Origin: Sanghuangporus weigelae
Taxonomy: Eukaryota > Basidiomycota > Agaricomycetes > Hymenochaetales > Hymenochaetaceae
Length of the DNA: 64,000 bases
Direction of reading: 5' to 3'
Assembly: GCA_033182465.1 (NCBI GenBank)
Contig: CP137322.1
Span: forward strand, 744,001 to 808,000
The notes beneath the pieces were generated by a model. The model did no database searches and had not been told where the DNA came from. It saw only the letters and a list, made by a program, of their open reading frames with translations. Below are positions 1-10,759 of this stretch, one piece after another. The translations under genes and the position numbers were made by a program. The first letter of the stretch is position 1. Every line of letters starts with the position of its first letter.

Positions 1-935
1 ACAAGAAGACGGACTTTTGGAGATGGCGTCCAAAGCGGCCAGGTCGACGGAAATCTTTGCAGAAACAAGGTAAGATGTATTTTAACGAAATCATGGTATT
101 GGACGCACGAAAGATAAGGCATATGTATGTAGTCTATGGCCGACCGGTCATTAGAGTTGCAGATGATTTGACAGGAATGTCGATACTTACGGACGGGATC
201 ATGCAGAGACAGTGCCTCGTAACGAGTACGCCAGGAATCCCCGACGCGGGGATGACGCTCAATAACCAAAGTAGGCACACCGAGGTATTTCAATCTTGCG
301 GCGACCTCAAGCCCACAATGTCCTGCGCCAATGACTACGACAATCGGTTCAGATTCTTCGAAAGAAAGCTCGCGCTGTCGCTCCGACAGCCAGTCATCCC
401 CATGATTGGGTAAAGTAGAGCGCAAAGGGCCCACGAGTTCCGGAAACCCTTTTAGTCCTTCCAGATTCGTATAGACCACATGAGCTTTCCATGTTCCGGA
501 AGAGGTCGGAACCAAGCGAAACACGCCAGAACCGGAGCCCACAGAAGTCTCGAACGAAAATATCGCCTGGATCCAAGCAAGATCCGGATACGGTGTCTGA
601 AGTGATACCTTGTCCTTGTCCAAGGCCAGCTTTGAGATGCTTACGGAGTCCCTACCCTGTGAGTCAAAAGACTGGGAGGAAGTGTTCAAAATATCGTTTA
701 AGAAGCGAGCGATCTTTGCCGTTCCATGGAAGGTGCGAAAATCCCAGGTTAGAGCTAATGTATCACGCCAGAATGCATCGTCTATGAGGAGAGCCATAAC
801 TCCTGTCGTATCGCACTCTCCTAGACATTGTGCGAACTGGTTAAACCAATCCGAGGTGATTGCAACGGCATCAATATCTTTGGGGAGCTCGACGTTGAGT
901 CGAGTTAGTGTAGGAAGGGCTAACTCTGGAGCCAT
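1..935 (-). CDS. Flavin-containing monooxygenase-like FAD/NAD(P) oxidoreductase (5' part, runs off the left edge)
   Basis: Exons run 935-191, 133-109 and 54-<1; all junctions are GT-AG and in phase. The ATG at 935 is the first in frame. Residues 1 to about 190 look like an NTF2/SnoaL-type domain, with tryptophans and a loading pattern resembling these small alpha-beta folds. From about residue 199 comes the FAD-binding motif V-V-I-G-A-G-x-x-G-L-x-x-A, followed by an acidic E-R-H and by G-D-S-W-R-x-R-Y, typical of the flavin monooxygenase/YUCCA-like class. Across the two introns the frame reads H-M-P-Y-L-S-F-P-S-T-W-P, matching the family's conserved M-P-Y-L...F-P-x-x-W-P stretch and confirming the 25-nt middle exon. 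Such proteins oxidise small substrates with NADPH and FAD; the substrate here is unknown. The NADPH-binding half lies outside the window. Confidence 0.85.
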   Translation of the reverse strand, partial: MAPELALPTLTRLNVELPKDIDAVAITSDWFNQFAQCLGECDTTGVMALLIDDAFWRDTLALTWDFRTFHGTAKIARFLNDILNTSSQSFDSQGRDSVSISKLALDKDKVSLQTPYPDLAWIQAIFSFETSVGSGSGVFRLVPTSSGTWKAHVVYTNLEGLKGFPELVGPLRSTLPNHGDDWLSERQRELSFEESEPIVVVIGAGHCGLEVAARLKYLGVPTLVIERHPRVGDSWRTRYEALSLHDPVRKYRHSCQIICNSNDRSAIDYIHMPYLSCVQYHDFVKIHLTLFLQRFPSTWPLWTPSPKVRLL

Positions 936-3387
936 AGATGGAGTTTCTCGTTGAATCAAGGTAGTCGAAGTATAATACTAGGAGAAATGCTAGGAGATGA
1001 AGTTGGGAAGAAGAAAGTGTGCTTAAACGTAAATTGACGCGTGCATGTAGATAGATAAGAATCGTATTCCCAAGACGATCGCATCAAAAGGTCATCAGGC
1101 GTAGGAGCTTATTTCGAGATGAGGTCAACTTTAGGATAACCCCGACGATCGATTGAAACCTGAACGGTAATCTTATGTAATCAACCGTCTGTTTATCCAT
1201 CCTTCAGGAGAAGAGAGAAGAGACTCCCCATTCTTCGGTGCACTTTGTCAAGGTAGAAGCCCATCCGGATCGGACAAAAAGCAAGGTCCCATTTTGGGGC
1301 TCTGAGCGAGTTTAGTTCAAGTAAGTAAGATTGTTGACATAGATGAGCGTCTAGCTCGAGAAGCTCTAGTTACGGGTCGGATCTGGTTGCCTATCCATCC
1401 TACCATCCGATTCTTGTTATGCTGGTGGTCTCTAGTGAGGCGTTGTCATATTTCAAGCAAGTGTTTCGTAGTAGGAACGACTTCGCAAACGCTCCATCGG
1501 TTGAGAATATCAGCTTAGCCCGCAGCCTTGCTGATGAGTAGAGGGGAGAAGGCCATGCTTGGCATTGTTATTTCAAACACGTAGATCATATGAGGACTCC
1601 GAAGCCTTTGGTTTCGGGTAGTAATTGGTGCTTCTACCAAGGGCAATGCAGTGCGGGCAGCCGAAGGGTCTGCAATACAGCACAAGTCTGTGAGTACAGG
1701 CAGAAACGCAACGAGAAAGAAAAATCGAAAAGCACTTGCCGACAGTCCATGTTGTGTACATTGTAATAGCAAGAAGCATGCTTAGCGCTGTCTAAGTTCC
1801 ACAGGCAATGAGGATAGAAAGTCGTTGGAGTTTTTGAGTCGCATTCCCTAAATAGACCGTGTGTAGTAGTTGACCGTGTTTCGTAGACTCGTAGTAGTAT
1901 TTCTTGGATCGTATTACGGATCAACCGTGCAGTTCTCAGCAAGTCCCGACGTGAAACTTAAAAACTATACCCAGATAAACTTAACCAGATGATCGAATAG
2001 TTTGTCTAGTCATGAAAAAAGGACCGGCGAGGTTGCCAATATCTGATATGCGATTGTTGAAAGATAGACATACTAGCGTCATAGACAAAGGTCGTGAGAG
2101 CTGGCACTTGAAAGTCCTGGAGAACTCTCGCTGACAATGTGGAGGAACTGCATTAGAATAAGAAGCTTCAGCGGTTGGCGGATGGGAGGCAGCCATTCGA
2201 TATGTGATACTGATTGAGTTGGACAAGAGATGTATAAGCTGGAGGACTGGCCTTCTCCTATAACTACAGGATGAGCCACATCAATCACAGCAAAACTCAA
2301 TGCATTAGTTATTCCCACAGTTCCACCCATTCTTCTCCGGACTGATGAGCGCAGCACTCTTTTGTAATCTACCGCTCAACAGACAGCGGTGCTTTCCTGG
2401 CTTGTAAGTGGAGATCGTTAGGAATACAAACGGTTTTGTCGCAGACATTAGCGAATGGCGCTGGTCAAAAACGTTTTCCGCAGCAGAAGTTGGACGCTAG
2501 CAAGAAACAAATTGTCACGTTCGCCATTGATTTTATCAACCGATAGCACACCGTCTTGCAGCTCGGTGGAATGTGGGGAAAAATAAATCGTCGGCGATGT
2601 TTGTGATTCGCAGTTAAGCAATTCCACGAGGAAAAAGGCACCCGTCTCGTTTTCCAAGAGACACACGTGAGACACCTTACAGCGCCTCTTACAGCAAAAT
2701 TCAAGTTTAAATTCTGGGACCACGCCGCAGCATCTTATACTAGGAAATATGGGCAGAGATCGCGACAACCGTCAGAATCCAAAGAGAATGGACGAAGACG
2801 AGATAGACATGCCAGAATATTGCATCACTCAATTATGACTTCATATCCAATGACTACAGGGAGCCATCTAGATCTCATTCGCTGCAGTTCTGAGATAAGG
2901 AATGTCGAATGAGGTTGGCTCCAGCATTGCGCCAAAAAAAGCGCAGGCAAAGAAATAAGGCAAACTTGAAGTAGTGACCAGAGTTTCCAACTCTCTTTCG
3001 ATGTAGATGCTCTACCTGTGGCACTTTTTAAAGCTCATGGGCAGGACTACGAGGTGTGGCTATCAGTGGATGAAGAGAGAGAATGTCTGAAACTTGGAAA
3101 AAGATGGGACTCGAAAGAGGATCACGTGCATTGAGCCGGCCCCGTTTCGGCACCTTTGCTTTCCGCATGTTAGAAGTAGATAGAAGAATGCGATCCAAGT
3201 GCAGTGCTCGCTAAAGCACAACGCATTGGGTATTTTTGGTGACCCTTTGCATTGTTTTTTTCTACTATGCTCGTGCACATTTCCCGGATCGTGCTTATGA
3301 ATTCCGGAACGCAAAAAGACCAGTAGCAATGGAAGACGATAAAAGGTCGCTTCAACGGCGGTGGTCATCTAGGCATAACTATTGAAC
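936..3387. other. Intergenic stretch without a supportable gene
   Basis: About 2.45 kb between the monooxygenase start and the secreted-protein gene. The open frames here (the longest about 106 codons, on the minus strand at 2448-2768 and 3063-3368) overlap each other in different frames. They do not join through plausible introns and carry no motif I recognise. The left part must hold the monooxygenase promoter and the right part that of the gene at 3388. Remains of a decayed gene cannot be excluded. Confidence 0.5.
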
Positions 3388-4477
3388 ATGTTTCCACCAA
3401 TTGCATTGTTTGCATTTGTTTCAGCGCTCGTTGGCCAAGCAGCCGCCCAAGAGTCGCACAAGGTCACGTTTACGAATAAGTACGTGCTATCTGCGCTAGT
3501 TCTCTTGTTCTACATACACTTAACATTAAATTCGCTGCTAAAGCTGTGGTCATGGCACGGTAAATAATTGTCAACGCAATTTTCGATGACCGTTCTCCTA
3601 ATTCAACTTATCAGCCAAAGCTAGTGAAAGGTGCAGACATCCTTAGCGAGGGAGGAGGCGAATACTCCAGCAATGGACCCCTGGAAGCCGCTATAGTGTA
3701 TGCGATTTTGGGCATAATGTTCTTTCTATCTCGTTTCAAGGGACACTGATCAGACGGCTTTAGTTATCTCGACAACGGCGCGAACGGTGTCTGCTCTCAT
3801 GATGGCAATCAATGCTCAATGGTGGAAATCACGCTAGTAAACGGTAAAGACGGGAAGTCTAGCCAGGCAGATATTTCCCTGATCGACGCGTGAGTAAATT
3901 ACGAGCAACAACCTTTTTACCTAGCCCAAATTGACTCTTGCACTCGTGGAAAGGCATACATTCTCTGACCCAATCGGTTTTGAATACACGGACGGATGTG
4001 CTGGCTTAGGTGCATACTGTAAGGAATCTTTGTTACTGGGATTATGGAATGGATTGTTAAAAATTTGACTCTACTACGGCAGGCAGCGAAGCGACGTGTG
4101 GCACCGCGTATCATGTCAGTAATGATGACTGCGTTCTCGTAGGTTGTGCTGCGGATAATGTGCGTGATATTTCTGTCGTTCGATAGCCATTGCTTAGGTC
4201 GCAGGTTTAGGCCGGCATAAACATCATCTTTTGCAATGTCCAAACTGGGTTCACCGAGGCAGGCCATCAAACATCTCCCTGCAACGGGAACTCGACCTCA
4301 AACGCAGGTGCAAGTTCGGGTGCAAGTTCGGGTGCAAGTTCGGGAGCCAGTTCGAATGTATCTACGTTGGGAGCCTCTAGCACTACTGCACCTGCCAGTC
4401 AAGACACTGCTACCTCTGGTACTACCGCCCCTGCCAACGGCAGCACGGATCCAGCTTCAGTTCCTTCCACCACATGA
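3388..4477 (+). CDS. Secreted fungal 'glycopeptide'-type cysteine-containing protein with Ser/Thr-rich tail
   Basis: Seven exons: 3388-3479, 3544-3559, 3615-3697, 3764-3889, 3954-4018, 4083-4159 and 4211-4477, giving 241 residues. Residues 1-21 form a signal peptide ending in Q-A-A-A-Q, so the protein is probably secreted. The mature part opens with V-T-F-T-N-N-C-G and G-T-P-K-L-V. It contains Y-L-D-N-G, then F-E-Y-T-D-G-C-x-G-L-G-A-Y-C and further cysteines, as in the small secreted proteins of Agaricomycetes usually annotated 'glycopeptide', which resemble the thaumatin-like fold. The second exon is only 16 nt and supplies the conserved N-C-G-H-G-T. The last 60 residues are a low-complexity Ser/Thr/Ala tail with four G-A-S-S repeats, a likely O-glycosylated stalk. 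No enzymatic motif is seen and the role is unknown. Exon 6 to 7 uses a GTGCGT donor; that junction is the least certain. Confidence 0.8.
4307..4354 (+). repeat. 12-bp tandem repeat (4 units) coding G-A-S-S
   Basis: Three near-identical units of GGTGCAAGTTCG are followed by a diverged fourth unit. They lie in frame in the Ser-rich tail of the secreted protein. Length variation between strains would be expected from slippage. Confidence 0.85.
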
Positions 4478-5168
4478 TTGGCGCAATGCGTTTTGCACGT
4501 TTTAGCTCATTGGTAACTCATCGCTGGTCGATTGGCAGTCGGAACTGTCTCGAGGTATGCAATAGATCCTTCATGCTTTCCTCCATTATATCTCCGTAAG
4601 ATTGTCTTCTTGATTATTTTGACTTCCTTAGTTTACTGAATGATATTAACCGGAACACATTCGTCCCTTTAACTGGAAGTCATTTACAAACCATGAAGAA
4701 TATCTATACCCATAGAGTGTTGTGTCCAGTTCGAAATTGCTTTACATTCCAGAGACGATGGTGAAAAAACTGAACAAGACTTGGCTGAAGAGGAGTTTGA
4801 ATATAAGCAGGATGCGTCCGAGTCAGAATTAGAATTATGACTTTGCATATTAGAAGAGATGCTCAAGGGCACGATCATAAGAGATTATCCGTAAATTTCA
4901 TGGATCCTGTCCAAAGCTGTTGCACTACTTTAGTGTGTTCTTGTATCGTGGATCCTCCTCAAGACCAGAGCCACGTTGTCACCTTTTGGGTAGATGATCG
5001 GGGGATTGATTTGATACCTTCCACTCTTCCTAGTGGAAGCTTTCGTTTAGGATAAGCATCCATGGACTATTTCGCGCAAATTTCGCTGGAGTGGAACATG
5101 AGAGATAAATGTAGACCGCGGATAAAAAGATTGAACATTGTTTGCCTACAGATTGGCAAGTAAGCAAG
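4478..5168. other. Spacer between the secreted-protein gene and its decayed copy
   Basis: No supportable gene. A 72-codon plus-strand frame at 4837-5055 holds a short C-x-T-L-V-C...D-P-P-Q stretch. This faintly recalls the C-T-L-V-E part of glycopeptide proteins and could be a worn remnant of the missing 5' half of the pseudogene that follows. I could not align it convincingly. Confidence 0.4.
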
Positions 5169-5572
5169 ATACATTCTCTGACCACATTGAATTCAAATAC
5201 ACGGATGGATGCACTGGATTGGGCGCATACTGTAAAACATCCGCTTTAATACCGATTGTCGTCCAGTCACGATTTATGCTTTTGCCATAGGTGGTGAGGC
5301 GGGCTGCAATGCAGCTTACTATGTTCAGTGATGATTGCACCCTTGTAGATTGCCAAACTGATAATGTCAGTAGTATCACAATATTCTTATTGTCAATAAG
5401 TCACGACATTACGCCCACAGGCCTGAATGATATCATATTCTGCGGCGCAAACTCGGGTGTTGAAATTCAACCGTGTCCGGGTCTTTACCGGGGAAAGCCA
5501 ACATCAAATGGTACTGTCCATCTTCCGACGCTACCTCAGGGCCGATTCAGATTCCATCTGCTACTTACTTAA
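5169..5572 (+). pseudogene. Decayed tandem copy of the glycopeptide-type secreted-protein gene
   Basis: The 3' half matches the gene at 3388-4477. An exon at about 5169 reads T-F-S-D then F-K-Y-T-D-G-C-T-G-L-G-A-Y, followed by an intron at the same place and phase. The next exon (from about 5291) reads C-G-E-A-G-C-N-A-A-Y-Y. Around 5321-5330 an extra T relative to the intact copy shifts the frame: GTTCAGTGATGAT against GTCAGTAATGAT. After one more intron the end reads L-N-D-I-I-F-C and stops at 5572, without the Ser/Thr tail. I see no matching signal peptide or first exons upstream. The simplest reading is a tandem duplicate that lost its 5' half and then its frame. A fast-evolving functional paralogue with other splicing is less likely. 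Confidence 0.7.
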
Positions 5573-5921
5573 TAATATTGTAATAGCTGCTATTTCTCAG
5601 TGAAGCTTTTAGTTAAGAAATTCACTTTTGATCTTTCACTGGTCAATTGAATGCTGCAACCTGTATTTTTTTACCTCTTAACATGCAATAAAGGGTATAC
5701 AGTGTGGTTTCTACTTTCTACTAGAATTCCTATGAAGCTTCAAGTGAATTTATTTCATTCTGTTTCCTCATGTCCAAGCAGAAAAGATATCTTTTTTGGG
5801 CGGAGTTTAAATTTATGCGACGCGTCGAACGAACAGTGGACGCGTCATATGCGTGACGCGCGCTTTTCCTCCTTTCGATTCAACCTGGTTGCGAAATTCG
5901 ATATTCGCGTTCTCGGCAGAC
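5573..5921. other. Intergenic, promoter side of MED27
   Basis: AT-rich stretch of about 350 bp with no gene. The right end, just before the ATG at 5922, should contain the MED27 promoter and leader. A repeated CGCGTC-type motif occurs at 5820-5850, but I cannot assign it to a factor. Confidence 0.5.
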
Positions 5922-7332
5922 ATGGAGACGTCAACTGAAGCCGCAAGTAAACCACCCATGAGCTCAAATGTGAAATCTGAGCCACCTCGTGCGATTACAA
6001 CGCCTTCTACGCAATCCAAGGAGTCACCACAATACGCAGCGACCGCAGGAGCTACGCAAGCCTCTTCTACGAGCGAACCAGCAAAGGAGTCCAAGAACGA
6101 CTCAACTATTGAGCTCTCCAAAACGTCTTTGCTGCGACAACAGATTCAGACTCTTGCATCATTGCAAACGAGGCTGGCTAGGATTCGGAGCTTGCCGGCA
6201 CATCTACTCATTTTCCATGCACAATCTCCGTTGATCTCACTTGGTGAATTGTCTGGTCTTGGACTAGGAGATGGAAATGGATCCTCTGAATCTGACGCCA
6301 TCAACTCCATATTAAACGCCGATACCGGAGCCGAGGTCTCCATGCAAGCGCGTGGAATGGGATTGCAAGCACGAGTCGCGTTTCGTATGATCAACGACGC
6401 GAAGGAGGAGCTGGCACAAGACAAGGCGCAGGGCGCACTAAAATCATCACAGGAGGCACAAGGCAAGTCGGAAATAATACTACACGGCCGGAGATCACGG
6501 AAGAAGCGGTGAGGGTGTCTCAGCATCCACTATTTGAAACGAAACTGATTTCTGATTCTGAAAACTTTGGCAGGAGGATAGTGACCGCGGATTCACCCGC
6601 ACCCTTTCCTTCGTTTCATGTTGAAACGACACACGTCTTCCCACTGCCACGGTCGGAAGACAATAGGAAAGTAGAGAATCTGGAAGATCTCGTCTTGTTC
6701 ATTCGGGAATTTAACAACAGGAGAAGAGCCATCGAGAGCGACCAGAGATCTAGAACAATTTTGGCGGTCTGGGCGCCTTCGCGCCCGAAATTAGTTGCCC
6801 GACGCAATGTCTCGGATCCACTCACAGTGCGAGTGACCATTCGCGATGTGACTACCATATTTGTGAAACTAAGACATGACAGAGGTCGGCTTTACATGGA
6901 GAGTGTGGTCGCTCTTGGAGCCCGAGAAAAGGCATGAAAAAAGCTCACTGTTGTTTGGGCTCGGGCTTATGTCAATGCTTAATATGCTCAGAAGGGACCT
7001 TATTCCCATTCGGATTTCACAGTTTTTCAGAGACTCACGCAGCATGTTGCGAGGATGATAGAGAAGGAGCCATGCGTGTCTTTCAGTCAGCTTGTTGTAA
7101 GCATTTTTTTTCACGAGGGTCGCGAGGCTGTGTTTTCTCATACCTCTGTCGCGGACAGGACCTGCTGACGTCCTACGAGGACCTCTTCATTACCCATTGC
7201 TCCGTCTGTGGACGTGTATTACCATTAGAAGGTCATGTGCCTCCCGTTGCCCGAGTGTGGAAAGGAGGCTCGGCTACGGAGGGGGACCGGGGACGCTGGG
7301 AAGCCCGCCATATTTCATGTCTTCATGCTTGA
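5922..7332 (+). CDS. MED27: Mediator complex subunit 27 (Med27)
   Basis: Exons 5922-6508, 6574-6931, 6992-7096 and 7159-7332 give 407 residues. The N-terminal 65 residues are Ser/Thr/Pro-rich and probably disordered. A helical region follows (L-L-R-Q-Q-I-Q-T-L-A-S-L-Q), then a middle domain with L-V-L-F-I-R-E-F-N-N-R and V-A-L-G-A-R-E-K. The C-terminus carries the diagnostic Med27 zinc-ribbon-like end: H-C-S-V-C-G-R-V-L-P, P-P-V-A-R-V-W, and a final W-E-A-R-H-I-S-C-L. Med27 belongs to the Mediator tail/upper-middle region and links activators to RNA polymerase II in the nucleus. The second intron (6932-6991) starts with GC rather than GT; this choice keeps the frame and yields the expected S-H-S-D-F. 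Start chosen as the first ATG that keeps the frame. Confidence 0.85.
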
Positions 7333-8342
7333 TGATCTGCAAAATGCTCAATCCAATGCGCCGTTGCGGAATACCGACACCCCGATTGATAAACCCGTCG
7401 TTAAACGCCGGATTGCAAGAGAAAATGCGATTTGCAAAATTGAATTGTGATCTGATATTCTCATCTATCGGGAATAGAGATTTTGTACGGTGGTCAGGGC
7501 AATTAAGGGCTCCCTAGCATTTTCGGGCATCCGTGGAATGGAGCAATCGACATTCTTTTGTGAAATCGGGCGTCATATCTCATGCCGGACGCGCGGCTTC
7601 TACGGATTTTGCAGGACTGACCCGCCCGGTTGAGACGTCCAACGTGCGATTGGCCGCCCCTTTCTCTGCTTGGTCCTGATGCTCTCGGCCCCCGAATTTC
7701 TGACTTCGTATTAGATTGCCTTCTTTAACATTGATAACCTTTTTCTACCTCTTGGAGTGGTGATGTATTTTTATTGACGCCAAAGCGGATCTGCAATTGA
7801 AATTCAACTCCCATTGTTGTTGTAACCCTCCTCACAGAGCAGTGACTCCTTTCCTTTCGTCTAACAGACGCCCCGTCGTTCGCAATCTTCGTCAGATCCC
7901 TGAGGTAGCGGGGAAGACTTTTCACATGGTCAAGCGCTGATGACAGCCCAGTATTCCCAAGCTTGCCTATTTCTCTGTCTTGGTCCGAATCTTTGGTTTG
8001 CATCGTTGTACTATTTGATTCTTGTGATCCTCTCCAAGCCACCACCTCTCCATTTTTGACTATACAGTCTTTGGCAGCCACCGTCTAGCTGTTTATAAGC
8101 TCTGACCTCGCCGTCAAAGGTGTAACAGCACGTCTTCACCGTACCTTACCATTATCATTTGCTCGAACTTCTGCTATCCCTTACATCTCCTTACCCGTTA
8201 ACTGTACAGATTTCTTGGCACCCTTTCACTCAACGTTGGTATTCGATCGTTGTTTAACTTTCCTGCAACGCATGCTCACCTTTCACCAGCAGGAACATAT
8301 CAGCCGTTCCTCTGTCAATCGGACAGCTAGTTCCCGCCTGTT
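7333..8342. other. Intergenic, long leader/promoter of the medA gene
   Basis: About 1 kb without a supported gene. A 118-codon minus-strand frame at 7725-8081 has no recognisable motif. The 300 bp before 8343 are pyrimidine-rich (many CTTT and CACC runs), as in basidiomycete promoters and leaders. Developmental regulators of this type often have long 5' regions. Confidence 0.5.
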
Positions 8343-10759
8343 ATGGCCACTGTGCTTCCAAGACCCCCATCTGAATTTGGACTGTTTCGACCCGAATTCG
8401 GTGCACTGCCAACCGTTGTAGAACCCGCGTACAGTGTCAGCCTCTTTCAGCGATACTCACCAGCCTCGTTTGCAATGTACAACGCTCCATATCATCCTAG
8501 CCCGGATCCGAACCAGACGAGTCAGCCATGCTCGCCACCTCATGCCGAGTCGCACCGCTCCGTTGCGCCTGTCTATTCATCTCCCCCAACTCGCCTGGAA
8601 TCAGCGACGCCTTTGTGCCATTCATCTTCACCGCTGGTTTCGGCGCGCGGTATGATCGTTGTGCTTGACTTTACACCCTCCGAGGGTGAGGCGGATACTC
8701 CCGTCACTGTGAACCTTGAGCTACGCTCAAATGCAGCTGACGATAAGGACTTCGGTCAGGATATGTCTTTGACCAGCCTTAAGCTTCGCCTCGTGTTTGG
8801 GCGTACGGCAGTCAAGACAACAGTCAGACGCCTCCCACCGTTGTTGCTCACTGACATGAAGGACGATTCTGAGCAAAAGCCCTCATTGCACCTTCAGCTT
8901 CGTGCAAGTGCACCGTTACACTCCGACGTTCGCTTCCCCGAGCGATTCTGCGTCCCCCTGACCATACAAGCAATGGACGGGTCGACGAAAGTCGTCGAAT
9001 CCTTTACTTTTGGCTCGTTCACATATTGGGCGCCCAGTAGGTCTCCAGTCCCCGTATCCAATCCTTGTTCTGACATTGACAGCAGCAACGATCAGGCCCA
9101 CGGCTATGGTTGACCTCCCCCATCTCCCAACGGTAGCGTCTCCTGCGCGAAACAAGCGGAAGCGAGTGGACGACGACACAAAGCAGCACTCGCTTACTCC
9201 TGGGCCCTCTCAGTCCCCACCAACTCTTGGCAGCCCCGGGAAAGCGTTTGCTGTACCTCCACGTGCTGATAAGGGCTTCAAGTTAGCGCGGACGACGAAC
9301 TTAACTACGGAAGAACTCAACGGCGCTGATGCGCAACCTGCTATACTGGAGTGGGTAGTCGACAACGGTATGCCGCACCCTAACACCCTCGACAAGAAAT
9401 GGCAAGTAGACATTATACCAGGATTCCTTCTTTACCATCTTCTAACGTAGGTATAGGTCCACGCATGAGCTGGCTGTCGGTAGACGACTCATCAGGTTTG
9501 GCCGGGAGATGTCAGGCAACAAGCTTCGTATTTCATGTGAAGTTATTCCCCAAGAAGCGTACGACGAGGAGCATATTGTCATCTCCTGCGTCTATCGTCA
9601 GGAAACGCGTAACTGCTGGTTCACCTCAGTGGACATCATTTATCTTCTGGAACGATTGGTCGGTGGTCCGTTTTCGGTGGAGGAGAAGAATCGAATACGT
9701 CGTAATTTGGAGGGATTCAAGCCAACTACTGTTTCGAAGACTAAGGGCGGCTTCGAGATGTTCTTCCAGCGTATCATGGACTTTCCCCCTCCCAAACCTC
9801 GAAACATTGAGAAGGACGTGAAGGTATTCCCTTGGCATCTGCTGGCTCCTGCCGTCGATAAGATTATATCAAAATACGTACGTTCCTTGCCCCTTGTTCT
9901 TCTCTCGCGAATTGATCATCTACGCTAGTCTGTTATTCCTTCCAGCGATACCGATTCACCGCAACTATCCCAAGACTCGTCGTCCACACCCTCGTCTAGC
10001 CAGGTTCATCGTACAAGTAGATCTGGACGAAGTAGATCGATGTCCTCGAATTCACTTGTACTGACCCAGAGTGACGACGCAGGCCATGTAAAGTCTCTCA
10101 GATCCGGCCCCTCTCAGCAACCACTTCACATGGTCGTTGAGTCACCTCCGATGATTGATCCAGAGCTTACCGCTCATATGCCGGAACCCAATTCTGTACA
10201 GGGACCACTAGATCATTACTACTTCCCTGGCCTAACGTTCCCCGAAGAAGACCAATGGCGCCGGCGAGACTCGATTGTCTCACTTGATTCTCAACCGCAC
10301 GAGTTTTATCCTGGTCATGAACCGCACGACCTGCATGCTTCACCTGGACCGCTGGATCCTCAGGCGTTCTCCAATCCATTCGCCTCCGATGTCAATTTTG
10401 GAACTATGACGTTTGGTGGACATGCCCCCCATGGGCACGGCCTCGACGTTCCAACAGACGCTGCACATAACGATCTGCACGGCCATGGCCTGCACTTTGA
10501 CAGCGATTTTGCTCCGGACAACGTCTTCGCGAGTCGGCGTTCGAGTCTTGCGAGTGATCTGATGTACCCACCTATGTCGGCCAGTCCGGGTAGCGGTACT
10601 AGTCACCACGATACTTTGGCAGTGGCGTATGATGCCGATACGACAACTCCTACTCAGGATCCAGCAACAGCAATCCATAATGCCCCTCATGATTATTTGT
10701 ACGCTCAGTTTCAGGCTGGCTCACATCATCGCCTCCCGCTCGAGGACGGTCATGTATAG
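8343..10759 (+). CDS. medA: Medusa/MedA-type developmental transcriptional regulator
   Basis: Exons 8343-9036, 9083-9401, 9451-9877 and 9929-10759 give 756 residues. A Pro/Ser-rich N-terminus is followed (residues about 103-230) by a beta-rich domain opening with V-L-D-F-T-P-S-E-G-E and ending F-T-F-G-S-F-T-Y-W, as in the Aspergillus MedA family. A basic K-R-K-R-V follows. The conserved core in exon 3 (residues about 338-480) has I-S-C-V-Y, C-W-F-T-S-V-D-I-I-Y-L-L-E, V-E-E-K-N-R-I-R-R-N-L-E-G and K-P-R-N-I-E-K-D-V-K-V-F-P-W. The last 277 residues are Ser/Pro/His-rich and disordered. MedA proteins act in the nucleus in conidiophore development, adhesion and virulence in ascomycetes; a role in basidiomycete development is an inference. 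Intron 2 uses a GC donor (TG|GCAAGT). The exon 3 start could be 9451 or 9457. Confidence 0.85.

Noticed and set aside
2448-3368. Two minus-strand frames of about 100 codons each
   Set aside because: They overlap alternative frames, do not join in phase through GT-AG introns and match no family I know.
7725-8081. 118-codon minus-strand open frame in the medA leader
   Set aside because: No recognisable motif, no plausible introns to extend it, and it lies in a pyrimidine-rich leader region; length is within chance.
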